Shown here: in pieces, positions 54,640 through 64,000 of the stretch
How positions within the stretch are numbered: the first letter of the stretch is position 1
How the letters are laid out: each line of letters starts with the position of its first letter
Assembly: GCF_026151205.1 (NCBI RefSeq)
Contig: NC_087081.1
Span: forward strand, 6,131,246-6,195,245
Direction of reading: 5' to 3'
Source of the DNA: Bolinopsis microptera
Taxonomy: Eukaryota; Ctenophora; Tentaculata; Lobata; Bolinopsidae
Length of the DNA stretch: 64,000 nt
The notes under the pieces: model-generated
Databases searched by the model: none
What the model was told of the DNA's origin: nothing
The model's input: only the letters and a program-made list of their open reading frames with translations
Made by a program: the position numbers and the translations under genes

Positions 54640-54714
54640 GACCAGGCAGACAGTGGGATTTGAACCCGCAACCTCACGATTGCAAAGCTGGCTAACCAAC
54701 TGCGCTACCTGGCC
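54640..54714 (-). mobile_element. tRNA-derived SINE head
   Basis: On the minus strand: GGCCAGGTAGCGCAGTTGG (A box TAGCGCAGTTGG), then TTTGCAATCGTGAGG and GGTTCAAATCCC (B box). Both pol III boxes are perfect, but the sequence continues without a CCA-end or terminator into unrelated sequence. The body may reach about 54380. No flanking duplication was found. A tRNA-Ala or Cys-like gene is less likely because the anticodon stem is poorly paired. Confidence 0.62.
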
Positions 54715-54909
54715 GTTAAAAATACTATCAGAAAATATTAGCAATGTCTTCTTACCGAGTACCTCAGTTTTTGAGCAATCATCCTGAAACTTTGCTCACG
54801 ATCCAAAAACTTTTTTTCACCTTCCCAACCAAGGTCCACTGAAAATACATACATTACACAGATCTTAATAATTTCGGGTACATAGATTAAATGTTACAGA
54901 CTTTTCTGA

Positions 54910-57900
54910 TCATAGCGGAAATGTGACACAGATTTGAATAATTTCGGGACAAAAATGAAATGTAACAAACCTTCTGATCATGGTGGAAAATGGAGAGAGC
55001 CTTTGTAAGAGGAAAGGAAAATCTTCGCACTGTTCAATGAACTTTTTAGAATATGAAATTTCTGGGCGCGGAGAATTTTTCAGAAAATTTGTCATCTTTT
55101 TCGAGTACCCACTGCTCATATTACTGAAGTGAGTTCCATGATAGTGCCTAGTTGCCTCTAACCGCCTCATGACATGCAATAATAGCTGAGGTTTTGAGTG
55201 CTGTTGGTTCGTAAAATTTCTAACAATGTTTTTTAACTGCCGAAACATGTCTTCGTGACGGCCTGCGTTGAAGCTGATAGAATTTTGAAGCTCAAATGCA
55301 ATAGGCAGGTAGTAGATTACATTCACACAGTAAGTGGACCTAATGATTGTTTCTTTACTAAATCTTGGAAGAACATTTTCAAGACTTTGTAGAAAGTAAA
55401 AAAGCAAAAAGGTCAAGTTATGCAGCCTTACAGCTTCGTAAGAATTCCTTTTAGACTCATGCTTATAGCCGTAAAGTTGAAGTTCGCACAATACCCGATA
55501 GTAACCAACAACAGTACATTTCAGACATTTCTCAATTATGGATATAGTGAATAGATGGCCACATTTATGACATTGGTCAATCAGTCCAGAGGGGAAATAT
55601 TTCTCTTCAAGATCTTTACATATATCAACTAAAGCTTTTGCCAATGATTCAGCAGATTGTTTATCTTTAAGCAAATAAAGCTCATCTCCTGTTTTGTGTA
55701 CTATAGCATGGATTGCTTTAAGGGTACTATAATCATTATCATTAAGGTGAATAGAGCCAGGAATGTACTCCAAAGATTTTTTGAGGAGACCTTTCAGATC
55801 ATGTAAAACCTCTAGTGGAAGTACTGACCACTTGTGTAGGTTAAGGAGGGATAGATCAGTATAAGGATGATTTGATAACATGGCTGGCATACTTTTAATA
55901 CCACAAAGAAATTGTACGTGTTTTTCCCTAGCATCCGCTGCATCGACAAAGGGTATTTTTGCCTTTTCGCAATACAATCTAGAATTAATTTCCTGAAGAT
56001 TTACATTAAGGTTATCTCCAGGTTTATCAAAGAAGTTTCCTTTGCTTGCAATTAGACGCTTGTCACTAACTGACAAGTGATCATAGGTCAACAAGTCTTT
56101 GTATGAAGCGTATTGCGAAATATCCATAGGTAGGGAGCACAGGCGGTATGGTCCGCTCTTATTTTGGCCATTTTCACTACATCTAACAGGGTTGTCCCCA
56201 AAGGAAATTGTGAAAATATCGTTGAAACTTATACCATTTACTGATTTTGGAGTAGATAATGTAAGGATATCATTCAGGCGCATTTTATCGAATTTTCGCT
56301 CCGCCTCAGTGGTTGATTTCGACAAACCAAGCACATAAATTTGTGGAGTCTCAATTTCTTTTTGCATATCGTCCTTGTCCATGCCAGGAGGGCACACATA
56401 TGTTGCGATATTGTAAATTATTTGAAACGTGAATTGAACATGTGATCGATTCGCTATGGTTGCATGGTCATACCATATCCCAATCTCTCGGGTTGTTTCG
56501 TATTTTCTTACCAATTTTTGCAACTCTCCTTTTTCTAAGTTTTGATGACAGCTGTTTAATAAGTTAATATTCCATACTCTTTAAACATTTTCAATATTGT
56601 TGCCTTGGTCAGAGTGCTGTAGTAGGAGGGTTCTTTAGCGCGAAGGTATTTTTCATGTTTATGAAGAGTAAACTCGCGTAACTCGTCGAAAGTCACTTTG
56701 CGTAATTCTAAGTTGATTTCAATTTTTTCACCAGTTACGTGATGGGTGGCAGTGATTGTTTCTGCCGATTGTGACTGACCTATCAAAATTATCTTATCTT
56801 TGACAAGGCGATTCATGGTTTCATAGGAAAACCGTGGAAATTTATATTTGCCAATCAGTTCGAATTGCTCTAGTTTGGCGCGTCGCCGGAATCCAATTTC
56901 AAAAGCACTGAACAACGTACTAAAACGATCTTGATCCCCATTTTCAAGCTTTTTTATATGATGCATCACTATTGTTTGGGCATAGATGCCTGCAGCCGAG
57001 ACGTGCCCCCACGAGATCCTATGATCTGATACTTTTCACCTAATGCCTGAAAGAAAGTTTTCTGCTCAGTACCAAATTCTGTGATATGTTTTTCATAATC
57101 TAACAATAGAAGGTTAAAATCGAGTTCAGGAATGGATGACTGTATGTTCTTCATCTGTACATTAGGATGCAATGCAATAATTTCATCAACTGTTTTGTGT
57201 ACTTTTTTCGGTTTGCAATATAACTTTCGGTCCAAAGATACTATTTGGTTATTGGGAATGGCTGTCGCAAAGTATAGAAGCGCTGACTGTTCGTTAAGGT
57301 TTTTCTGAAAGATTTCTAAGTTTTCGGCTACTTGATCTGGAAGATTTTCAGTGACTAAACTGAACTCATCGAATGCGGTATTGTTTAATTTTGATAACAA
57401 AGTATGCACTTCTAGTGAGCTTTGACCGGATTTTAATCTAGATTCGTACAATTTAGTTACAATAGATTTTAACTCTGTGTCAGTTATAGGATCATCATTT
57501 TGAATGCAAATTTTGCAAGCAGCGTCTTTAACAAATTCTTTCATAGAGAGATGCTGTTCGGAAGAGCTCTCGAGGGTATTTTTTGCGAAGGACCTGAATT
57601 CTTCATCAAGGCTACTTAACTTTATTCGCATTCGTGCAAAAAAACTTTTTACAAGATGGTCCCTTGTAGTAGCCTAAGAATTTTGGCATTCTGTCTAAAA
57701 CTGACGATTTTGTATTTTCAAGATGAGCAGACTCCTTAAACAAATAACCTATAGCACATATGCAGTTAGGCAATTCGTTTATATTTTCAAGTTTTGTTAG
57801 ACATTTTTTAAGTAACTCGTTCTCTGTCAGTGGAGCATCAAATATATTTAATCGCTCTCTAACATCAGAAACCATGGCCGTTACTGGAGTAACGACGGAA

Positions 57901-58151
57901 GAACTTGAAGGTAGAGAGGATCTTTTGGAATCAGGGGTGAAAATTTTTGGAGTTCTCCCAGGTACAAAATCACAATCAACAGCCATCGAAGAACTAGAAG
58001 AAGTCTTAGGAGTTTTACATGCGACTGGAGTGTAATTTAAATTACGAATGTTGATTGTACCTTTAACTTTTCTTACCTTAGGAGTTGTTTGAACATCCAA
58101 ATTGGATTCACTGATCCTACGTTTGTTTTCGTTGATTGGAGTTGTATCCAT
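54910..58151 (-). CDS. Large ~1,080-residue ORF of an unnamed, probably transposon-borne family (three single-base breaks)
   Basis: Four overlapping minus-strand readings (57612-58151, 56969-57631, 56556-56969, 54910-56580) join into one intronless protein if one base is changed in each of three places, two of them homopolymers: a T7 near 57645, a G5 near 57010, and near 56570. The N-terminus is basic and Ser/Thr-Pro-rich, like a disordered nuclear tail. The C-terminal reading contains IGIWYDHATI (near residue 14), IETPQIYVLGLSKSTTEAER, TISFGDNP with GPYRLC (105-130), LPLEVLHDLKG (near 240), a C..C.....C..C zinc-binding pair (CHKCGH...CLKC, 318-336) and GRHEDMFRQLKNIVRNFTNQ (421-440). From memory, these blocks match a widespread family of large unnamed proteins in cnidarians, sponges and molluscs. 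The Asp at 19, 110 and 242 and Glu at 424 are candidate catalytic acids; a transposase is my inference. Confidence 0.6.
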
Positions 58152-60353
58152 GACTATGTCAAAAACGAAATTTGACGAAACCTGATCGATTTAAAAGCAT
58201 TTAAATATAAAGTAAACAATAACATCAACGATTAATACATAATACATTGCTACTTATTTCGTTATTTCAGCCTTGGAACAATTTTTATAAGTAGTAGAAT
58301 TGTAAATTGCAATCGATCGAGAGACAGTGATGAGCAAACGAAATATTTAGCAAAGACAGCTTCATAATTGATTTTTTACACCTGAAAATAAATTGCTTGC
58401 GGAGTGTCTATATGAGAATTTCGCACTCTGTGTCGAATTCGCTCAATTTGATATTGCGCGCTGATATATGATAATCGAAATCGCTAATATCGCCAGCACA
58501 GGCCTGAGGCCCTGTGCAAAATAAAATTTAAAATAATTTTTAATCATTTTTATGTAAACTTTTTCAAATAAACTTCACCACAAATTTACTCAGCACCCAA
58601 ATTCATTTTATAGTTACCAGTTCACTTGTAGCGGATGCACTGCTGGGTTGCGCCGCGCATCAAATAATTCTTCTCGCAACCACTTCGGTAGATCGGCGAA
58701 ATGCACCACTGTGCCTCACCGAGCTGCGAAGGATTGACATCGTGAATCAACCAGTTCACCATTACAAGGTACGAACATGATCATTAAACTTTAAATGATT
58801 AACTTAAACTGTACAATAGAGCTTTATAGTTTATAACTGATCAGCTGCATGAGTTAATATATTAGTTTGAGTATTTATAGTCTATAAAATGATACGAATG
58901 ATATTATTGTTAACATTATATCTATTTACTATATTATAACATAGTTATCAATTATTAACAATTATAATCTGTCAATAACAAAAATAAAGAACCGTCAATT
59001 ACAAATTACTTATTATTCATGTTAGAAACTAGTGGCTCTATTGATCAAAATTCTAACCGTTCATAAAATGACCGCAAATATATTTGAATAACATAATTTC
59101 CATTGCCAAATTTGCAGAACTAAAATTTTAGAAATGTTGCGATTGTTGAGATATAATTTTCAATTACAAATTAGTCGCTAGTGTTGCATTGCCAATTGCG
59201 CGCGGCGCAAGTGACCGTCCGTTTAACACACTCGCTGCTAATAATGTATGCGTCTAAAGCATAGTTAATGGAAGGCGCGCCGGTGTAATTTTTGCGCGCG
59301 AATATTGGATTTAAGCGCGAAGAAACCGCAGGGTATTGTAAGTGTAAAGTGTAAACCTTATAGTTAGTGTTATTTAAACCTTGTAGTTGTATAAGAGTTC
59401 AACTTCAAATTCAAAGTCAGATTCGATCTTTCATGGCCGCAAAAATGGCAAAAACTATAAATTATATCGCCTTCCAGTTCCAGTGAAAACTGAATTATCC
59501 TTTAATTTATTGGGAGGAGATTTTGTAACACATGTGCCAAATGAACAGGTTCCTAATATAGTTTTTCCCTAAAATGTTAAACACAGATTCTGGAGAATCA
59601 TAGTGCATGATTTGTAATTTAACTTCAAGCTGGGACATCTTGTATAATAGTGAATAAATGATACAATAACTTATAGTAACAATTAACAATACATTACTAT
59701 GTACATATTATTTATATCATAATTCACTGAAAGATAAAAAACGGGGTTGTAACAAAGTTCTAATTAATATATAGATGTCTACAATTTAATAGACTATTCG
59801 TGCTCATGCTTTAAGTAGTCCATGATCGTTCATATTTGTTGCAAAAGTGATAGGGGTCGTTTACGTATTACGTAATCAATATTTTAATTACAATTTGTAC
59901 CCCCTCCGCTCCCCCCTCCGTAATCAACCGTAATCAACACCCAGCCCCCCCCCCCCCCTCGACTGACTACGTAATATCTGAACGACCCCATACCTCTCTT
60001 GATAACTATCCTGATAATGCTGCTCCGTCCTTCTGTTCGAACAGTCACAGTGCACAAGAACCCTTAAAACGTAGGTTTAAAACACATAGAAAAAATGAAT
60101 GCGAAGAATTGTAGTGGTCTTATAAAATCATATTTAAAAAACTCAAAAAAGAGGAATGAAAATAATTGTAGTGGTCTTAGAAAATTATGTTATTGTTAAG
60201 ACGTCATATTGATATAGAAAAGGATCAATAAAAAGAATAGTAGTGGTCTTAACGGGGTAAGTACAGTGGTCTTACAGTGGTCATGCTCTATCTTAAAGTT
60301 ATAATGACAATGACCAGAGCCCACTACGAAGTAGAAGAATTAGTTTTAGAAAC
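58152..60353. other. No gene identified; presumed 5' flank of the large ORF
   Basis: No motif-bearing ORF. GCACAGGCCTGAGGCCCTGTGC near 58496-58517 is a short hairpin. A C-run lies at 59946-59959. TAGTGGTCTTA recurs about five times between 60110 and 60270, next to the 3' end of the GPI-anchored gene. ORFs 59387-59572 (+) and 59507-59689 (-) overlap antisense and are unsupported. No terminal inverted repeats were found around the 53.7-58.2 kb unit. Confidence 0.45.
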
Positions 60354-60581
60354 TTATGCTAAGAGACATAACAGAGAAGCAATGAAAATAATCGTTGCGG
60401 TTTTGTGAATGGCAGCATCGGAATAATCTCTCCGACCACCGGGAACTGTACAAAAGTGTGTACTTGCTGAGTAGGTACCACACTTGACCTCCATGGTCTC
60501 GCCATCATCACACGTTAGAACCAGAATGTAGTCGGGCTCCACTTTGAAACCTACTTCCTTGTTCAGTGAGCCTCCTGGTAT
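60354..60581 (-). CDS. Secreted cysteine-rich protein, terminal exon with GPI-signal-like tail
   Basis: The acceptor TTCCTTCCTCAG begins a phase-0 exon ending at TAA (60354). It encodes PGGSLNKEVGFKVEPDYILV and a Cys-containing region (CDDGETMEVKCGTYS...FCTVPGG). The very C-terminus, after Ser-Asp-Ala-Ala, is a hydrophobic stretch TATIIFIASLLCLLA with no charged tail: a GPI-attachment signal. It follows TVPE of the preceding exon in frame. No other exon lies downstream. Confidence 0.8.
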   Translation of the reverse strand: MPGGSLNKEVGFKVEPDYILVLTCDDGETMEVKCGTYSASTHFCTVPGGRRDYSDAAIHKTATIIFIASLLCLLA

Positions 60582-60929
60582 CTGAGGAAGGAAGGTTTTT
60601 AATTATTAAATATTATCTTAACTAAAAACTCGTCCAATTCTAAACTCAGCCAAAAATCAGACTTTGGCCTTTGCTGAAATCTTTACCCTAAAAGCCTAAA
60701 GAGAACAAAGGTCTCATCTTAACCCAAAGTTTTTTTTTAATGGTTATGGCCTCTAGAATGAAACATTATTCAGACCTCATGTTCATTCGAGTAGAGTGTG
60801 GCAGCCTCATAGCGCATTTTTACAAATTGCCTGATATCCCCGATAATTTGTATGTTAAAGAATTGTTTTTGCGCCTAACGTGAAGATCTGTAAATAAAGA
60901 TACTATTGTTATATAGTCAGATAACTTAC

Positions 60930-61105
60930 TTCAGGCACGGTGCAGAGATCAAAGCATTGGTCAACTTTAGTAGACCCTATACCGTATGTAGTCTTATCTC
61001 CATCACACGCTATACAATCTGAAGCTCCCTCAGCTGCGTTGTATGTTGCTATCTCACAGGCTACACATGCTCCGTCGACAGTCTTGTAACCAGCGGGACA
61101 TTTTA
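60930..61105 (-). CDS. Secreted cysteine-rich protein, ephrin-receptor-like exon
   Basis: A 176-bp exon (CCTCCACCAG to CCTGAA/GTAAGT). It encodes KCPAGYKTVDGACVACEIAT, YNAAEGASDCIACDGDKTT and YGIGSTKVDQCFDLC. The C.. C ...EGAS.C..C pattern is the ephrin-receptor-like (GCC2/GCC3) cysteine repeat, an extracellular disulphide-bonded module. The start completes a Val codon (G/TA) from 61438-61559. The end is phase 0. Confidence 0.85.
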
Positions 61106-61437
61106 CTGGTGGAGGTGAAGGGGGATTTCAAATGAGGGAATTTGTTTAGCAAAGAATTTTTATCTATCGACTATATTCCTTGAAGTGAGATGAAGCAAAT
61201 AATTTGTTTCATAAAATAATTAACTCGGCAATCATTTTAACGAGAGTAGTAGAGGACTTCAAACATCTGTCTCCTTAACTTTAACTTAATCATAAATAAG
61301 TGTACTTTTAAGATGCAGCAAATAACGATGCATTCTTTTAACACTTTAACAGTTTAATAAAGAAAAAAAAATCGAGGAGCCTAAAATAGATTCTAATTTA
61401 TGATTATTTTCTAATTTCTAATAATAGTTAAACGTAC

Positions 61438-61559
61438 CACAGACTCCATCCTTGGTTACCTCCCCGGGTCCGCATGTCACCTTTTCTTCAACCTTCAGAG
61501 AATCTTTGTCAGCTGACATAGTGACCGACCTCCTTCTCCTCCTCTTTCCATCGTCAATT
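61438..61559 (-). CDS. Secreted cysteine-rich protein, exon with polybasic cleavage motif
   Basis: Acceptor ATTATTTCAG and donor CTGTG/GTACGT bound a 122-bp exon. It encodes IDDGKRRRRRSVTMSADKDS and, near the end, CGPGEVTKDGVC. KRRRRR/S fits a furin-type cleavage site, so the protein may be processed between an N-terminal and a GPI-linked C-terminal part. It continues in phase into the ephrin-receptor-like exon. The link upstream is uncertain because the exon at 61720-61911 reads to a stop. Confidence 0.8.
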
Positions 61560-61661
61560 CTGAAATAATAAGTATCCAATTGGTATTTGTAATTAGCGTT
61601 TAATTAATAATTAATTAGTGGAGATTAAACAAACACAATAGAAGAAAATTTATGGTACAAT

Positions 61662-61667
61662 TTTATT
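61662..61667 (-). terminator. AATAAA polyadenylation signal (candidate)
   Basis: AATAAA on the minus strand, in GATGAATAAAATTG, about 50 bases after the TAG of the exon 61720-61911. Its position fits an mRNA ending here, before the polybasic and ephrin-receptor-like exons. Confidence 0.5.
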
Positions 61668-61719
61668 CATCAAAGACAAAACATCAACAAACAGGGGCAA
61701 AATGAAAAATGCTCTTTCA

Positions 61720-61911
61720 CTATTTTTGATTCTCTATAGGAGAAATAATTGAAAAAGCTAACGTCAGAGTGAAGGTTTCAGACGTCACACTATTTGTTAT
61801 TTTCGTTTTAGCTTCCTCCAACACTTCCAAGTTCAGCATATCACTAGTTTGCACCACGTCAAAATTTAGCACGATATCATCATTGCCCGGCGTACAAAGC
61901 ACCTCATCAAC
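61720..61911 (-). CDS. Secreted cysteine-rich protein, exon that can terminate (alternative end)
   Basis: The acceptor CATTTCCAAG starts a phase-0 exon encoding VDEVLCTPGNDDIVLNFDVV, EVLEEAKTKITNS and TLTLAFSIISPI before a TAG at 61720. The upstream join (…QTEDE|VDEVL…) is in frame. No GT donor follows the conserved part before the stop, and AATAAA (minus strand) lies about 55 bp beyond it at 61662. It is therefore either a terminal exon of a shorter transcript or its donor is damaged. A β-strand-rich extracellular domain is likely but not named. Confidence 0.7.
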   Translation of the reverse strand, partial: VDEVLCTPGNDDIVLNFDVVQTSDMLNLEVLEEAKTKITNSVTSETFTLTLAFSIISPIENQK

Positions 61912-61977
61912 CTTGGAAATGAAAAGTTATAAAATTGGGATTTAATAATTCTGCAGAACGCTATTTTATTCATCGGT

Positions 61978-62690
61978 GAACAACAGTACAGTGTATCTCA
62001 GTACGGTAAACTTCAGTACGGTGTATCTCAGTACGGTGTACCCCAGCACAGTGTACCCCAGTACGGTGTACCCCAGTACGGTGTACCCCAGTACGGTGTA
62101 CCCCAGTACGGTGTACCCCAGTACGGTGTACCCCAGTACGGTTTACCCCAGTACGGTGTACCCCAGTACGGTGTACCCCAGTACGGTGTACCCCAGTACG
62201 GTGTACCCCAGTACGGTGTACCCCAGTACGGTGTACCCCAGTACGGTGTACCCCATTACGGTGTACCCCAGTACGGTGTACCCCAGTACAGTGTACCCCA
62301 GTACGGTGTACCCCAGTTCGGTGTACCCCAGTACGGTGTACCCCAGTACGGTGTACCCCAGTACGGTGTACCCCAGTACGGTGTACTCCAGTACGGTGTA
62401 CCCCAGTACGGTGTACCCCAGTACGGTGTATCTCAGTACGGTGTACCCCAGTACGGTGTACCCCAGTACGGTGTATCTCAGTACGGTGTACCCCAGTACG
62501 GTGTACCCCAGTACAGTGTACCCCAGTACGGTGTACCCCAGTACGGTGTACCCCAGTACGGTGTACCCCAGTACAGTTTACCCCAGTACGGTGTACCCCA
62601 GTACGGTGTACCCCAGTACGGTTTACCCCAGTACGGTGTACCCCAGTACGGTGTACCCCAGTACGGTGTACCTCAGGTTATTGTACCTTC
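61978..62690. repeat. 15-bp minisatellite, about 47 copies
   Basis: GTACCCCAGTACGGT is repeated with rare variants (TCTCAG, CAGTACAGT, TTACCCC). It lies in the intron between 61911 and 62980. Because the unit is a multiple of three it leaves a 274-residue open frame on plus (61976-62800, repeated STVYP), which I treat as an artefact. Confidence 0.97.
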
Positions 62691-62979
62691 AAAGCTTCAA
62701 AGTGTATGAACTAACCTGGCAAACTCCTGATCCCAAGCAGGAGATAAGAAGCGTTTCTTGGAGGAACTTTTTTAAAGTTTCAGTTATTGCCTTTTTCTGA
62801 AAAAGTTTCATCAGTTGACATGCCACTAAGTGCCACAATTTTATAACAGGTATGATTGCAGATCTTTCGACGTTACTTTTTAAGAAACAATGATATTATT
62901 TTTTATTCACTCATTGAGCTAAAGCTGTGGTGATCTGATTGAGATTACTTCTCTCATAAAGTCATAAAAATGTTCTAAC

Positions 62980-63056
62980 CTCATCTTCAGTCTGACAGTA
63001 AATACTCTTGATCGTTACTTCGTTGCTTAACATCTTTTCTTCTGGTGCAATCATTG
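62980..63056 (-). CDS. Secreted cysteine-rich protein, small exon
   Basis: A 77-bp exon between CAATTTTCAG and GATGAG/GTTAGA. Its first two bases complete a Ser codon begun by the sushi-like exon. It encodes MIAPEEKMLSNEVTIKSIYC and QTEDE. One cysteine probably pairs with LCTPG in the next exon. The intron downstream holds the 15-bp minisatellite. Confidence 0.8.
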
Positions 63057-63411
63057 CTGAAAATTGGATTTATAACATTTATGGTTATTGAGATTCAACT
63101 TGTTACTCCTGACAAAATTCCCGTGACCAATGAGTATGACCAACCAATCTCTAGAATTGAACTATTAAATACTGCGGTGACCATATCATTTACATTTGGC
63201 CTCACGACGTTAACAAATAAACAAATGTTGATTTTATGGCATGTGCGTTTGAGTATTTAATTTTAAAACTGTAAACATAATCCATACCATACCATAATAC
63301 ATACTATCCGATATAAAAGTTTAAATATGTTTCATGCAGTTTATTTTAAGCACACATTATCAAAGCCAGACCTGTATTTTATCAATTTCTAAATTCCTTA
63401 ATGAATTTCTA

Positions 63412-63563
63412 AATACCCATTAAATACCCATTAAATACCCATTAAATACCCATTAAATACCCATTAAATACCCATTAAATACCCATTAAATACTCATTAA
63501 ATACCCATTAAATACCCATTAAATACCCATTAAATACCCATTAAATACCCATTAAATACCCAT
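63412..63563. repeat. 11-bp minisatellite, about 14 copies
   Basis: TAAATACCCAT repeated almost perfectly (one TACTCAT variant). It is intronic in the sushi/ephrin-receptor-like gene, between 63056 and 63767. No coding content. Confidence 0.97.
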
Positions 63564-63766
63564 GCAAGGCTGGAGTTCTGCAAGAGGATTGTCTGAATTC
63601 TGATGTGTCCACGTGAAACTATCGGCCTCGCACGTGGTTTCCTGAAATGGTTTCATGAAAGCAAACATAAATCACCCGAAATGCAAAATTGGGCTTTGTT
63701 GGTCGAACAAACCAAAACATTTACTACTTTTCAGATACATAGCGCTAATTGACAGTTTAATCTTAC

Positions 63767-63925
63767 AGTCCGTAGTAGTTACCTCAACTGCATCTTCAAC
63801 AGCTAAGAAACTTTCTTTACAGAAAACGCTACACTTGCTCCCACCCACAGCTTTACCCTCATCAAGTCCCGAGCAGGTAAAATCCCCGTTCTTGGGGGGA
63901 CTTAACGGTACACATTGACTACCAT
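63767..63925 (-). CDS. Secreted cysteine-rich protein, sushi/CCP-like exon
   Basis: Acceptor TTATTTTCAG and donor GGACT/GTAAGA bound 159 bp. It encodes SQCVPLSPPKNGDFTC, GGSKCSVFCKESF and VEVTTTD. The C.PL..P.NG...C......G..C.V.C order is the first half of a sushi (complement control protein) module, an extracellular disulphide-linked domain. The phases (1 in, 1 out) match the next exon. The gene continues upstream past the window edge, where a signal peptide should be. Confidence 0.8.
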
Positions 63926-64000
63926 CTGAAAATAATATTGGAATGTTTATAAGAAATGTCTTGGGGTAAAACACGGTGTTTTATATCATATACAAATATA

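Noticed and set aside
61976-62800. 274-residue plus-strand ORF of STVYP repeats
   Set aside because: A 15-bp minisatellite stays open by arithmetic; it is antisense within an intron of a well-supported gene and has no splice or homology support.

Overview
The window is eukaryotic, from an invertebrate metazoan. The genome is AT-rich, introns are GT-AG, and several genes are split into short exons with matching phases. Many retroelement families are present: REL-endonuclease, APE-endonuclease and Penelope-like elements, plus tRNA-derived SINEs. Nothing prokaryotic is present. I cannot name the species; a cnidarian-like or other early-branching or lophotrochozoan invertebrate is plausible, by inference only.

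Layout. 1-6.4 kb: six consecutive exons of a minus-strand gene for a FLYWCH-type zinc-finger protein that runs off the left edge. Two of its introns carry minisatellites built from the exon/5' splice-site junction, and the region from 1.7 to 8.2 kb is rich in CACGTG motifs. 8.9-11.6 kb: a small TA-flanked MITE, a 38-bp perfect palindrome, an 864-bp terminal-inverted-repeat element and a SINE with a perfect 11-bp target duplication. 12.7-21.1 kb: one R2-like retrotransposon (C2H2 finger, reverse transcriptase, CCHC knuckle, restriction-like endonuclease) split by two later LINE insertions, one of which holds a third LINE. 21.9-22.5 kb: an intronless C2H2 zinc-finger ORF. 25.1-26.5 kb: a broken SLC17-like transporter exon interrupted by fifteen 40-bp repeats. 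26.5-32.9 kb: an APE-type LINE split by an intact Penelope-like element with identical 229-bp terminal repeats. 33.9-36.0 kb: LINE ORF1 and RT remnants plus a 163-bp foldback.

38.2-39.6 kb: three phase-matched exons of a small plus-strand gene. 41.4-51.6 kb: mostly repeats (a 28-bp array, a diverged ~450-bp tandem, an inverted 600-bp pair, a 12-bp array, a MITE and a short SINE with a perfect 14-bp target duplication). 53.1 kb: a clean internal exon of an unidentified minus-strand gene. 53.7-58.2 kb: the most unusual unit, an SGNH-hydrolase ORF next to a ~1,080-residue ORF broken only by three single-base indels; it resembles a large unnamed family that I suspect is transposon-borne. 60.3-64.0 kb: six exons of a minus-strand gene for a secreted, probably GPI-anchored, cysteine-rich (sushi and ephrin-receptor-like) protein, continuing past the right edge.

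The host genes are unrelated to each other as far as can be seen; most of the rest is mobile-element debris in nested layers. Several frame breaks sit in homopolymers, so some may be assembly indels rather than real mutations.
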